A stretch of 64,000 nucleotides of DNA from positions 1-64,000 of the forward strand of contig NZ_RWJX01000015.1 of assembly GCF_004123805.1 (NCBI RefSeq). The letters run 5' to 3'. Positions 43,724 through 53,109 of this stretch are shown here, piece after piece. This DNA is from Cellulomonas endophytica (GTDB taxonomy: Bacteria; Actinomycetota; Actinomycetes; Actinomycetales; Cellulomonadaceae). The notes below the pieces were generated by a model, which saw only the letters and a list, made by a program, of their open reading frames with translations, was not told the DNA's origin and did no database searches. The first letter of the stretch is position 1, and each line of letters starts with the position of its first letter. A program made the translations under genes and the position numbers.

Positions 43724-45109
43724 TCAGCGGGGCCCGCGGGGGTCCCGGCCCGCCCGCGGCACGAACCCGCCGCGGCCGTCCGGCTCCCACCGGGCGCCCC
43801 GCTCCGGGGTCGTCAGGACCTCGCGCAGCGCCCCGGCCAGGGTCTCGACGTCCGCGAGCGAGGTGGCGGCGTGGGCGCTCACGCGGACCGCGCCCGGCAG
43901 CGCGTCCGCCCGGCCCGCGCGCGCGTCGTCCCGGACGCGGGCGACCTCCTCCGGCGTCAGCCGCAGCAGCCGCGCCATGAGGGGGTGCGCGCAGAAGCAG
44001 CCGCTGCGCACGGACACCGCGTGCTCGTCGGCCAGCCGCGCGGCGAGCAGGCCGTGCGGGACCCCGTCGACGGCGAGGGCCGCCACCGGGAGGCGGTCGG
44101 CGTCCGTCGGGCCCAGGCGCCGGACGCCGGGGACGACCGCGGCGACGGCGGCCACCGCCGCGTCGATCGCCGCCCGCAGGTCGGCCTCGTGCGCGAGCAC
44201 GGCGTCCCACCCGAGGGCGACCCGCTCCTCGACCGCGGCGGCGAGCGCCACGACCCCCAGGACGTTCGGGGTGCCGGCCTCGTCGCGGGCCGGCGCCTCG
44301 GCCCAGACCACGTCGTCGTCACCGACGGCGGCCACGGCCCCGCCGCCGACGAGGAACGGCTCGCCCTCGTCGAGCACGGCGCGCGGGACGACGAGGGCCC
44401 CGGCGCCGTAGGGCGCGAACATCTTGTGGCCGGAGAAGGCGAGGACGTCGATGCCGGTGGTGGCCATGTCGACGGGCCGGTGCGGGACGAGCTGCGCCCC
44501 GTCGACGACGACGAGCACCCCCCGCCGCCGCGCCTGCGCCGCGATCGCCGCCAGGGGCGGCACCCAGCCCGTGACGTTGGACGCGCCGGTGACGGCGAGC
44601 ACCCGTGGGCGCGGGGCCTCCTCGAGCGCGCGCACGACGTCCTCGACGCCGAAGGTCCCGTCCGGCGCCACGTCGACGAGCCGCACCCGCGCGTACCGTC
44701 GCCACGGCAGGAGGTTCGCGTGGTGCTCCGCGGCCGTGCTCACCACCACGTCGTCCGGGGCCAGGCGCAGCCGGTGCGCCAGCAGGTTGAGCGCCTCCGT
44801 GGTGCCGCGCGGGAAGACGACGTGGTGCGTCGCGGCGTCCGCGCCGACGAACGCCCGGACCGTCTCGCGCGCCGCGTCGTAGCGCTCGCTCGTCCACCGC
44901 GACTTGGCCCCCGCGCCCCGGTGCACGCTGGAGTACCACGGCAGGTGGTCCTCCACGGCGCGCTGCACGGCGCGCGAGACCGGCGTCGTGGCGGCGGCGT
45001 CGAGGTCCACGGACCGCCGGCTGCCGCCGCCGAGCACGGGGACGCGCACGTCGTCGCCGAGGAGGGCGAGCGCGGGGACGGCCGGCCGCGGCGGCGTGAG
45101 GAGGCTCAT
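43724..45109 (-). CDS. Cysteine-desulfurase-like class V aminotransferase
   Basis: The 461-residue PLP enzyme has LDAAATTPVSRAVQRAVEDH, the substrate-binding STAAEHHANLLPWR, FSGHKMFAPYGAGALV with the PLP lysine, and the nucleophilic-Cys region SVRSGCFCAHPLM. The pair of cysteines in the catalytic loop fits a cysteine desulfurase or selenocysteine-lyase-like (SufS/CsdA-like) enzyme. No isc or suf partner is nearby, so cluster assembly is not implied. ATG at 45109 is used because an upstream start adds only a low-complexity segment. Confidence 0.85.
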   Translation of the reverse strand: MSLLTPPRPAVPALALLGDDVRVPVLGGGSRRSVDLDAAATTPVSRAVQRAVEDHLPWYSSVHRGAGAKSRWTSERYDAARETVRAFVGADAATHHVVFPRGTTEALNLLAHRLRLAPDDVVVSTAAEHHANLLPWRRYARVRLVDVAPDGTFGVEDVVRALEEAPRPRVLAVTGASNVTGWVPPLAAIAAQARRRGVLVVVDGAQLVPHRPVDMATTGIDVLAFSGHKMFAPYGAGALVVPRAVLDEGEPFLVGGGAVAAVGDDDVVWAEAPARDEAGTPNVLGVVALAAAVEERVALGWDAVLAHEADLRAAIDAAVAAVAAVVPGVRRLGPTDADRLPVAALAVDGVPHGLLAARLADEHAVSVRSGCFCAHPLMARLLRLTPEEVARVRDDARAGRADALPGAVRVSAHAATSLADVETLAGALREVLTTPERGARWEPDGRGGFVPRAGRDPRGPR

Positions 45110-45180
45110 GCCCGAGGCATCGGCACGCGGGGCACCCGGGTGGAGCCCGGGGGGCACCGGGAGGAATCCTGCCCCGACCC

Positions 45181-45207
45181 CTCAAGGTCCCCGGGGGACC
45201 TGCCGAT
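45181..45207 (+). promoter_or_regulatory. Putative FliA/WhiG-type promoter of the GGDEF-EAL gene
   Basis: CTCAAG at 45181-45186, 15 nt, then GCCGAT at 45202-45207, matching the TCAAG...GCCGAT shape of actinobacterial flagellar-class sigma promoters. The gene start at 45217 is 9 nt later, so the message would be almost leaderless or the true start is downstream. Confidence 0.45.
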
Positions 45208-45216
45208 GCACCCGAG

Positions 45217-47343
45217 GTGCTCTCCCTCGCGCACCGCCGCCGCCCCGTCGCCCCCCGACGCCCCGGCGCCCGCCGCCCCCGGCTGACGGGCCGCGTCATC
45301 TGGGACCTGGCCGTGTGCATGGTCGGCCTCGGGCTCGTCGTCGGGGCCGTCTTCCCCCCGTTCGTCCAGGTCCTGGGGGTCGAGGTCGACCACGACGCGA
45401 TGCCGCACCTGCGGGCCGCGTGCCTGGCGGCCGGCGCCCTCCTCGGCGCCGCCAACTTCGCGCTGTGCCGGGTCGTCGTCGGTGGCCGGCTGCGGGACCT
45501 GGCCGAGCGCCTGCGCGCCGTGGCCGCCTCCGTCGGGCCCGGCGGGCACGGGGAACGGACGGCCTCGACGACGGACCGCATCCGGGTCGACTCCGACGAC
45601 GAGCTGGGCGACACGGCCCGGGCGTTCAACGACCTGCTCGACGCCCTCGAGCACGGCGAGCACTTCCGCTCCCTCGTGCGCAACGCCAGCGACGTCATCA
45701 CGGTCCTCGACGCGGAGGGCACCATCACCTACCAGACGCCGTCGGTGCAGGACGTCCTCGGGTACCGGCCGGACGCGCTCCTCGGCGCGCCGATGCGGGA
45801 CGTGCTGCACGCCGAGGACCTGCCGGCCTTCGCCGCCTTCCTCGCGGCCGTCACGGCCGGCGACCCGCTGGCGACCTCCGTGCGCAGCCGGATGCGGCAC
45901 CGCTCCGCCGGGTGGCGCTGGGTCGAGACGGTGGCCAACGACCTGCGCGACGACGCCGCCGTCGGCGGGCTGGTGCTCATGACGCGCGACGTCGAGGACC
46001 GCACGGAGCTCGAGGAGCGCCTGCGCGCGCAGGCCTTCCGCGACCCGCTGACGGCGCTGCCCAACCGCGCGCTGTTCATGGAGCGGCTGCACGCGGCGGA
46101 GGGCGCGCAGCGGGGGGCCGGGCGGCCGTTCGCGGTGCTCTTCGTCGACCTCGACGACCTCAAGACCGTCAACGACACGTTCGGCCACGGGCACGGCGAC
46201 ACCCTGCTGCGGGCGGTCGCGGAGCGGCTGGTCGAGGCGTCCGACCCGGGGGACGTCGTGGCCCGGCTCGCGGGCGACGAGTTCGCCGTCCTCCTCGAGG
46301 GCGACGACGCCGCGGAGCGCGCGGGCCGCGTCGCCGCGGACGTCCAGGCGGCCCTGCGCGCCCCCGTGGCCCTGGGCCGGGCCGTCGCACGCGCCGGGGC
46401 CAGCATCGGCGTGGCCACGTCGCAGACCTGCGGCGAGGGCGGCATCGGGGTGCTGCGCGCGGCGGACCTGGCGATGTACGCCGCGAAGACCGCCGGCAAG
46501 GGCCGCACCCAGACCTTCCTGCCGCAGCACCACCGCGAGCAGCTCGAGCGCGAGGGGCTGCGCGCCGACCTGCACCGGGCGCTCGACGACAGGGCGCTCC
46601 ACCTGCACTACCAGCCGATCGTCGAGCTGCCCACGGGCCGGATCACCGGCTACGAGGCCCTGGTGCGGTGGCAGCACCCCACGCTCGGCGCCGTGCCGCC
46701 GAGCCGCTTCGTGCCGCTCGCCGAGGACAGCGGGCTCGTCGTCCCGCTGGGCCGCTGGGTGCTGCGGGAGGCGCTCGCGCAGGCCCGGCGGTGGGCCGAC
46801 GCCGGCGCCGACCTCGGCATGAGCGTCAACGTCTCCGCCCGCCAGGTGACGCACCCGAGCCTCGTCGCCGACGTGGCCGACGCGCTCCGGGACGCCGGCA
46901 TCGCCCCCGGCAGGCTCACGCTGGAGATCACGGAGTCGCTCCTCGTGCAGGACACCCCGGAGATCGCCGACACGCTCGCGCGGCTCAAGGCGCTCGGCGT
47001 CCGGCTCGCGCTGGACGACTTCGGCACGGGCTACTCCTCGCTGTCCTACCTGCGCCGCTTCCCCATCGACGTGCTGAAGATGGACAAGTCCTTCGTCGAC
47101 GGCGTCGCCACGAGCGCCGAGGACCGCGCGCTGGCGCAGGCCATCATCCGCCTCGGCCGCACCCTGGGCCTGGAGGTCGTCGCCGAGGGCCTCGAGCACG
47201 CCGACCAGGTGGCCGTCGTCGAGGGTCTCGACTGCCCGCTGGGCCAGGGCTACCGGTTCGCCGAGCCCCTGCCGGCCGCGCTCGTGCCGCACCTGTCGGG
47301 GGCGGTGCTCGGGCGGGGCGCGGGCGTCGTCGCCGCCGCCTGA
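45217..47343 (+). CDS. PAS-GGDEF-EAL cyclic-di-GMP signalling protein
   Basis: The 708-residue membrane-anchored regulator has two helices (about 28-48, 66-84), a HAMP-like linker, a PAS domain (residues about 145-270: FRSLVRNASDVITVLDAEGT, VLGYRPDALLG), a GGDEF domain with [10 protein letters not shown] (first Gly is Ala) and no inhibitory RxxD site, and an EAL domain with YEALVRWQHP, LALDDFGTGYSSLSYL, KMDKSFVDG and VVAEGLE. EAL metal residues are all present, so phosphodiesterase activity is likely; cyclase activity is plausible too. Confidence 0.93.
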   Translation: MLSLAHRRRPVAPRRPGARRPRLTGRVIWDLAVCMVGLGLVVGAVFPPFVQVLGVEVDHDAMPHLRAACLAAGALLGAANFALCRVVVGGRLRDLAERLRAVAASVGPGGHGERTASTTDRIRVDSDDELGDTARAFNDLLDALEHGEHFRSLVRNASDVITVLDAEGTITYQTPSVQDVLGYRPDALLGAPMRDVLHAEDLPAFAAFLAAVTAGDPLATSVRSRMRHRSAGWRWVETVANDLRDDAAVGGLVLMTRDVEDRTELEERLRAQAFRDPLTALPNRALFMERLHAAEGAQRGAGRPFAVLFVDLDDLKTVNDTFGHGHGDTLLRAVAERLVEASDPGDVVARLAGDEFAVLLEGDDAAERAGRVAADVQAALRAPVALGRAVARAGASIGVATSQTCGEGGIGVLRAADLAMYAAKTAGKGRTQTFLPQHHREQLEREGLRADLHRALDDRALHLHYQPIVELPTGRITGYEALVRWQHPTLGAVPPSRFVPLAEDSGLVVPLGRWVLREALAQARRWADAGADLGMSVNVSARQVTHPSLVADVADALRDAGIAPGRLTLEITESLLVQDTPEIADTLARLKALGVRLALDDFGTGYSSLSYLRRFPIDVLKMDKSFVDGVATSAEDRALAQAIIRLGRTLGLEVVAEGLEHADQVAVVEGLDCPLGQGYRFAEPLPAALVPHLSGAVLGRGAGVVAAA

Positions 47344-47423
47344 GAGGACCCGCTGAGAGGACCCCGTGGGAGGGCCCCGGAGTGCGGGCGCGCGGAGCCG
47401 TCCCGGGCCGCCATGCTGGGCCC

Positions 47424-47924
47424 GTGCGCCCTCCTCCCACCCCCGTCCGTCCCGGCCCCGGCCAGGAGTCCGTGTGGGACTACCCCCGCCCGCCGCGGGT
47501 GGCGGCGGACGGCCGCCGCGTCGAGGTGTGGCTCGGCGGGCGACGGGTCGCGACGACGGACCGCGCCCTGCGCGTGCTCGAGACGAGCCACCCGCCGACC
47601 TGGTACCTGCCGCGCGACGCCTTCGCGCCCGGCGCGCTGCGCGACGCGGAGGGCTCCTCGTGGTGCGAGTGGAAGGGCCGGGCGGCCTACCACGACGTCG
47701 TCGCCGGGGACGTCGTCGTACCGCGCGCGGCGTGGTCCTACCCCGCGCCGAGCGCCGGCTTCGAGATCCTCGCCGGGTCCGTCGCCGTCATGGCCGCGCT
47801 CGTCGACCGGTGCACGGTGGACGGCGAGGTCGTCACCCCCCAGCCGGGCGGCTTCTACGGCGGCTGGGTCACGGCGGACGTCGTCGGGCCCTTCAAGGGC
47901 GGCCCCGGCACCCACGGCTGGTAG
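47424..47924 (+). CDS. DUF427 protein
   Basis: The 166-residue protein contains the DUF427 core VEVWLGGRRVATTDRALRVL, TWYLPRDAFAPGAL, CEWKGRAAYHDVVAGD and AWSYPAPSAGFEILAGSVAV. Structure and function are poorly known; the fold is a small beta barrel. The GTG start at 47424 gives the usual N-terminus plus a Pro-rich leader. It follows the GGDEF-EAL gene with 80 bp containing a short GAGAGGACCC direct repeat, and precedes the flavin monooxygenase by 10 bp. Confidence 0.85.
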   Translation: MRPPPTPVRPGPGQESVWDYPRPPRVAADGRRVEVWLGGRRVATTDRALRVLETSHPPTWYLPRDAFAPGALRDAEGSSWCEWKGRAAYHDVVAGDVVVPRAAWSYPAPSAGFEILAGSVAVMAALVDRCTVDGEVVTPQPGGFYGGWVTADVVGPFKGGPGTHGW

Positions 47925-47934
47925 GGCGACCACC

Positions 47935-49128
47935 GTGACGGGGACGGCTGCGGAGGCCGCCGGGCGGCACGCGGTGGTCGTGGGCGCCGGCATCGGCGGG
48001 CTGGCGGCCGCGGTCGGTCTCCACCGTGCGGGCTGGTCGGTGGGGGTGCTCGAGCGCGCGCCGGAGGTCCGGCCGGTGGGCGCGGGCATCGCGCTGGCGC
48101 CCAACGGGCTGCGCGCGCTCGACGTGCTCGGGCTCGGCGACGCCGTCCGCCGGCTCGCCTCGCCCCAGGGCGCCGGCGGGTTCCGCGAGCCCGGCGGGCG
48201 CTGGCTCCTGCGGCAGGACCTGGGCGCGGTGACGGCCGTGCTCGGGGACACCTTCGTCGTGCTCCGGCGGGCGGACCTCGTCGCCCTGCTGCTCGGCGCG
48301 CTGCCCGCCGGCACCGTGCGGACGGGGGTCGAGGTGCTCGCGGCCGACCCGGGGGACGCCCGCCGCCCGGCCACCGTGACGACGGCCGACGGCCGGGCGC
48401 AGGCCGACCTCGTCGTGGCGGCCGACGGGCTGCGCTCCCGGCTGCGGGGGGCGCTCTTCCCGGGCCACCCGGGCACCCGCCCCGCCGGCTACGTGGCGTG
48501 GCGGCTCCTGCCCCGGGTGGCCCCCGACGTCGCCCGGCTCGGGCAGTTCGAGACCTGGGGCCGCGGGCGGCGGTTCAGCGCGCTGGCCATGGCCGGCGGG
48601 GAGGTCTACTGCTGGGCCACGGTCTCGGCACCGCCCGGACGCCCGGTCGCCGACGACCGCGCCGAGCTGCTGCGGCTCTTCGGCGGCTGGCACGACCCCG
48701 TCGCGGCGCTCGTCCGGGCGACGCCGGCGGAGGCCGTGCTCCGGCACGACGTCCACGAGCTGGCGCGCCCCCTGCCCGCGCTGCGGGCCGGTCGCGTCGC
48801 GTTCGTCGGGGACGCCGGGCACGCGCTCACGCCGGACCTCGGGCAGGGCGGCGGCCTGGCCCTCGAGGACGCCGCGGTGCTCGCCCTGCGCGTGGGGGCG
48901 GCCGAGGACCTCGACGCGGCGCTCGCGACGTGGTCGGCGGAGCGGCTGCCGCGCGTGACGGCGATCGCGACCCGCTCGCGCCGCCTCGCACGCGTCGGCC
49001 AGCTGTCGGCGCCACCGCTCGTGGCGCTGCGGGCGCTCGGCCTGCGCACGGCCGGGCTCGTGCCCGCGGCCCTCACGGCGCGGGCGCTCACGCCCGTCGT
49101 CGGGTGGCGGCCGCCCGTGGTCGGCTGA
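47935..49128 (+). CDS. FAD-dependent monooxygenase (PHBH-like)
   Basis: The 397-residue flavoprotein has HAVVVGAGIGGLAAAVGLHR, the NAD(P)H-contacting DLVVAADGLRSRLR and the second FAD motif VAFVGDAGHALTPDLGQGG. It belongs to the class A aromatic hydroxylase/zeaxanthin-epoxidase-like group. The substrate is unknown. The GTG start is 10 nt after the DUF427 stop, so they form one transcriptional unit. Confidence 0.88.
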   Translation: MTGTAAEAAGRHAVVVGAGIGGLAAAVGLHRAGWSVGVLERAPEVRPVGAGIALAPNGLRALDVLGLGDAVRRLASPQGAGGFREPGGRWLLRQDLGAVTAVLGDTFVVLRRADLVALLLGALPAGTVRTGVEVLAADPGDARRPATVTTADGRAQADLVVAADGLRSRLRGALFPGHPGTRPAGYVAWRLLPRVAPDVARLGQFETWGRGRRFSALAMAGGEVYCWATVSAPPGRPVADDRAELLRLFGGWHDPVAALVRATPAEAVLRHDVHELARPLPALRAGRVAFVGDAGHALTPDLGQGGGLALEDAAVLALRVGAAEDLDAALATWSAERLPRVTAIATRSRRLARVGQLSAPPLVALRALGLRTAGLVPAALTARALTPVVGWRPPVVG

Positions 49129-49199
49129 CGGGCCGACGTGTCGACCGGCCGACGGGCCGGCGGGCTGCCCGACCGACGGGGCGCCGGGGGCGGGGCCGC

Positions 49200-51290
49200 T
49201 CAGGCGCGCAGGCGGGCCGCGAGGGCGTCGGGGTCGGTGACGGGCAGCTCGCAGACGAACCCGCGGCAGACGTAGGCGGTGGGCCGGCCGCCGACGAGGG
49301 GACGGTCGCGCAGGAGCGGCACCTCCGCGGCCTCCGCGCCGGGGCCCGCGCCGGGGCCCGCGCCGGGGCCCACGGCGAGGACCGCCCCGGGGGCGGGCGA
49401 GCGGCGGGCGGCCCGCAGCAGCGCCCGCGTCGCCGGGTCCTGCGCCGGCCCGACCACCGCGACCTCCCGGGGCCCGTCCAGGAGGGCCTCGGCGACCGCG
49501 AGCGCGTGCCCGGCGGCGCGGGGGTACCGCGGCGCGAGGGCGAGGGGCTCGGCCAGGGCCGCCTCCGCCGCGGCCCGGTACCGGTGCTCGCCCGTGAGGG
49601 CCGCGAGCTGCAGCAGGGCGCCCGCGGCCGCCGCCTGCCCCGACGGGGTGGGGCCGTCGCCGATCTCCCGGGGCCGGCGGATCGTCGCCAGGACGGCGTC
49701 CGTGGCGTCGTCCGCGGTGTCGAAGAAGCCGCCGCGGCCGTCGGCGAACCGCCCCAGCACCGTGTCGAGCAGCGCCCGCGCGGCCGTCACCCACGCGGCG
49801 TCGCCCGTGGCGGCGTGCAGGGCGAGGTAGCCCTCCGCGACGAGGGCGTGGTCCTCCAGGACGCCGGGCGCGTCACCGACGACGCCGTCCCGCGAGGTGC
49901 GCGCGAGCCGTACGCCGCCGTCCGGGCCCGTCGTGGTGTGCCGGTCGCGCAGGAGCCGGGCGGCCCCCTCGGCCGCCGCGACCCAGTCCGGGTGCTCGAG
50001 CAGGGCGCCGGCCTCGGCGAGCGCGGCCACCGCGAGCCCGTTCCAGCCGGCCACGACCTTGTCGTCGCGGCCCGGGCGCGGACGCCGCTCCCGGGCGGCG
50101 AGCAGCCGGGCACGCACGTCCTCCCAGCGGCTCCAGCCCGGCCCGTCGGGCCCGTCCGGGTCCCGCCGCAGGGTCAGCACGGAGGCACCGTGCTCGAAGG
50201 TCCCGGCCTCGGTCACGCCGAGCAGGTCCGCCGCCCAGCCGGCGTCGGCCTCACCCAGGGCGTCGCGCAGGTCCTGCGGCGTCCAGGCGTAGAAGGCGCC
50301 CTCGCGGCTCACCCCGTCGGGGCCCGCGCTGTCCGCGTCCAGGGAGGACGCGAACCCGCCCTCGGCCGTGGCGAGCTCCCGCAGGAGAGAGCCGGCCACC
50401 CCCTCCGCGACGCGCCGGTCCGCCGGGTCGCCCGTGCTCCGCCAGGCGTGGGCGTAGGCGCGCAGCAGCAGGGCGTTGTCGTAGAGCATCTTCTCGAAGT
50501 GCGGCACCACCCAGCCGGCGTCGACGGAGTACCGCGCGAACCCCCCGCCCACCTGGTCGTGCATCCCGCCGCGCGCCATCGCGTCGAGCGTGCCGGTCGC
50601 CATGGTGAGCGCCTCGCCGGAGCCCGTGCGGGCGTGGTGGCGCAGCAGCCACTCGAGGAGCATCGACGGCGGGAACTTCGGCGCGCCGCCGAAGCCGCCC
50701 CGCGCCGCGTCGTAGCTGCTCGCCGCCGCCCGCAGCACGTCCTCGAGGCGTGCCTCGTCGACGACGGCCCCGGGCGGTGCGACGAAGGCCGGCCGGTCCC
50801 CCAGGGCCGTGCGGACGTCGTGGGCGGTCGCGTCGACCTCCTCGCGGCGCGTCGTCCAGGCCGCCGCCAGCGCGGCGAGCACCTGGGGGAAGGACGCGAC
50901 GCCGTGGACCGGCACGGGCGGCAGGTAGGTCCCGCACCAGAAGGGGGCGCCGTCCGGCGTGGTGACCACCGTCATGGGCCAGCCGCCCTGGCCCGTCATC
51001 GCCTGCGTGGCCTCCATGTAGACGGCGTCGACGTCGGGGCGCTCCTCCCGGTCGACCTTGACGGCGACGAAGTGCGCGTTGAGGAACGCCGCCGTCCGCT
51101 CGTCCTCGAACGACTCGTGCGCCATGACGTGGCACCAGTGGCACGCGGCGTAGCCGACGGAGACGAGCACGGGCACGTCCCGCCGGCGCGCCTCCGCGAA
51201 CGCCTCGTCGCCCCAGGGGAACCAGTCCACCGGGTTGTCGGCGTGCTGCTGCAGGTAGGGGCTCGTGCTGGCGGCGAGGCGGTTCGGCAC
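49200..51290 (-). CDS. DUF255 thioredoxin-like protein (YyaL/SSP411 family)
   Basis: The 696-residue protein has an N-terminal thioredoxin-like domain (residues 1-150; [27 protein letters not shown] with Cxx[15 protein letters not shown]) and a long (alpha/alpha) toroid ([53 protein letters not shown]) similar to N-acyl-glucosamine epimerases. Function not established; family members bind sugars or act in redox. A GGAGG immediately adjoins GTG 51290. A 12-bp GPGA-coding repeat lies near 49345-49372. Confidence 0.9.
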   Translation of the reverse strand: MPNRLAASTSPYLQQHADNPVDWFPWGDEAFAEARRRDVPVLVSVGYAACHWCHVMAHESFEDERTAAFLNAHFVAVKVDREERPDVDAVYMEATQAMTGQGGWPMTVVTTPDGAPFWCGTYLPPVPVHGVASFPQVLAALAAAWTTRREEVDATAHDVRTALGDRPAFVAPPGAVVDEARLEDVLRAAASSYDAARGGFGGAPKFPPSMLLEWLLRHHARTGSGEALTMATGTLDAMARGGMHDQVGGGFARYSVDAGWVVPHFEKMLYDNALLLRAYAHAWRSTGDPADRRVAEGVAGSLLRELATAEGGFASSLDADSAGPDGVSREGAFYAWTPQDLRDALGEADAGWAADLLGVTEAGTFEHGASVLTLRRDPDGPDGPGWSRWEDVRARLLAARERRPRPGRDDKVVAGWNGLAVAALAEAGALLEHPDWVAAAEGAARLLRDRHTTTGPDGGVRLARTSRDGVVGDAPGVLEDHALVAEGYLALHAATGDAAWVTAARALLDTVLGRFADGRGGFFDTADDATDAVLATIRRPREIGDGPTPSGQAAAAGALLQLAALTGEHRYRAAAEAALAEPLALAPRYPRAAGHALAVAEALLDGPREVAVVGPAQDPATRALLRAARRSPAPGAVLAVGPGAGPGAGPGAEAAEVPLLRDRPLVGGRPTAYVCRGFVCELPVTDPDALAARLRA

Positions 51291-51367
51291 CCCTCCACTG
51301 TCGCCGAGCCGCCGGGGCGGTGCGACCCGGGCACCCGGGCCGACCGGGCCGACCCGGGCGGCCCGCG

Positions 51368-52981
51368 TCAGCCGGCCCGGCGTCCCGCGAGCGCAGGCCC
51401 GGCGTCCCAGGCGGCCGTGCGGTTCTTGCCCGCCGCCTTCGCGGCGTACATGGCCAGGTCGGCGCGGTGCAGCGCCTCGCCGTCGGGCAGCCCGGGCGCG
51501 AGCGGCGCCGTCCCGATGCTCACGCCGACGCGCACGGCGCCGGTCGTCAGCGGCACGGGCGCCGCGACCAGCGCCACGAGCCGCTCGGCCAGGCGCGCGA
51601 CGAGGGCGTCGTCGACCGGGCGCCCGGGCGCCGGGCGCAGCAGCACCGCGAACTCGTCGCCGCCGAGGCGGGCGCACACGTCCCCGGGCGCGGTGGCGTG
51701 CCGGAGCCGGTGCGCGGTCGTGCGCAGCACCTCGTCGCCGGCGGCGTGCCCCCGCGTGTCGTTCACGCGCTTGAAGTCGTCGAGGTCGAGGAACAGCACC
51801 GCTCCCGCGGCGCCCGGGGCCGCGAGGTGCTCCGCGACGAGGCGGTGGAACTCCGCGCGGTCGGCCAGCCCCGTGAGGGTGTCGGTGGCGGCCTGCCGCG
51901 CGAGGGCCTCGTGGGCGGCGCTCGTCGCCAGGGCGAGGACGACGTGGCTCGACAGGGAGCGCACGGCCGTGAGGGCCTCCTCGCGCGAGGCGGCGGGCAC
52001 GCCGACGAGCTGCCAGAGGCCGGGGCCGTCGGGCAGGGGCAGGCAGGACCAGCGCACCGCCTCCCCCGCCGCGTCCGCGAGGGCGGCGTCGTCGGCGACG
52101 GCCAGGACCGTCACGGTCTCCGCGCCGTCGCCCGCCCCGCCCACGGCGCGCAGGGCGGCCCGCCCGCCGGCGGCGGCGGCCCCCGGGGGCAGCACGCCGA
52201 GCGGGAGCCGCTCCGGCACCGCGCGCCAGGGCCCGGCCGTCCGCGCCACGACGAGGCCGTCCGCCTCCGCCCGGGCGACGAGCAGGCGCAGGCCGGGGGT
52301 CGCGTCGCACAGCGCGTCGGCGGTCGCGCCCGTGAGCCGGAGGATCTCCTCCCGGTCGCGCTCGCCGATGAGGGCCGTCCCCAGCCGCGCGAGGGCGGCG
52401 TCGCGCCGCTTCGCCTGCTCGCGGGCGAAGAGCCCGAGGGCCAGGTGCCGGGCCACGAGGACCGTCATGAGCATGATCGGCAGGGTCGGCACGACCGCGT
52501 CGAAGGGGGCGCTGCCGCGGCCCGGCACGAGCCCCCACACCGGCGTCGCGGCGACGAGGGCCACGGACGCGCCGACGCCGTACGCGACCACGCCGCGGGT
52601 CGTGCCGAACACGGCGCGGTACCACAGGGCCGGGAAGACGACCGCGAAGACCATGGCCGGCTCGGGGCAGGCGACGAGGAAGACGCCCAGGGCGACGGCC
52701 TCGACCACGCCGAGCCAGGCGCCGGTGGCCGGGCGGGCGGAGCGCAGGACCCACGCGCCCGACAGGAGCACCGTGCCGGCGACGAGGGCCGCCAGCGTCA
52801 CGGGGGTCGCGCCGTGGACGAGCCCGGGCGCGACGAGCAGCAGCGAGGCCAGCCCGGCGAGCAGGTACAGCCAGCGCGTCCGGGCGACGAGCCCCGTCGG
52901 CGGCCGGAGCACGGCCGGCAGCGCCGGGGCCCACGCGGCCGCCCTGCGGGGGCGCGTCCCTGCGCCGGCCCCGTGCCCCAT
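51368..52981 (-). CDS. Membrane-bound GGDEF diguanylate cyclase
   Basis: The 537-residue protein has about six to seven hydrophobic helices in the first 190 residues, a GAF-like middle domain (about 195-365), and a C-terminal GGDEF domain with [36 protein letters not shown], and an intact [10 protein letters not shown]. No RxxD inhibitory site and no EAL domain. Predicted c-di-GMP synthesis. ATG at 52981 is 63 nt downstream of a GCCGAT element. Opposite in role to the EAL-containing gene 4 kb away. Confidence 0.92.
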   Translation of the reverse strand: MGHGAGAGTRPRRAAAWAPALPAVLRPPTGLVARTRWLYLLAGLASLLLVAPGLVHGATPVTLAALVAGTVLLSGAWVLRSARPATGAWLGVVEAVALGVFLVACPEPAMVFAVVFPALWYRAVFGTTRGVVAYGVGASVALVAATPVWGLVPGRGSAPFDAVVPTLPIMLMTVLVARHLALGLFAREQAKRRDAALARLGTALIGERDREEILRLTGATADALCDATPGLRLLVARAEADGLVVARTAGPWRAVPERLPLGVLPPGAAAAGGRAALRAVGGAGDGAETVTVLAVADDAALADAAGEAVRWSCLPLPDGPGLWQLVGVPAASREEALTAVRSLSSHVVLALATSAAHEALARQAATDTLTGLADRAEFHRLVAEHLAAPGAAGAVLFLDLDDFKRVNDTRGHAAGDEVLRTTAHRLRHATAPGDVCARLGGDEFAVLLRPAPGRPVDDALVARLAERLVALVAAPVPLTTGAVRVGVSIGTAPLAPGLPDGEALHRADLAMYAAKAAGKNRTAAWDAGPALAGRRAG

Positions 52982-53043
52982 GTCGTGCCCTGCCCCTCGT
53001 GCCCGCGTCCGACCCGTCCGGACGACGGGGCCGTACCGCTCCC

Positions 53044-53070
53044 ATCGGCACGGGGCGGCCCGGTCCCGAC
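53044..53070 (-). promoter_or_regulatory. Putative FliA-like promoter of the GGDEF gene
   Basis: On the minus strand, GTCGGG at 53070-53065, 15 nt, then GCCGAT at 53049-53044, 63 nt before the GGDEF ATG. The -10 and spacing match the one upstream of the GGDEF-EAL gene; the -35 match is weaker. Confidence 0.35.
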
Positions 53071-53109
53071 GCCCGCGGGCAGGCTCACCCGGACGGCCGA
53101 GCGACCCGC

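Noticed and set aside
45110-45216. A c-di-GMP (GEMM) riboswitch upstream of the GGDEF-EAL gene
   Set aside because: No GEMM core or tetraloop-receptor pattern, and the candidate promoter leaves almost no leader.
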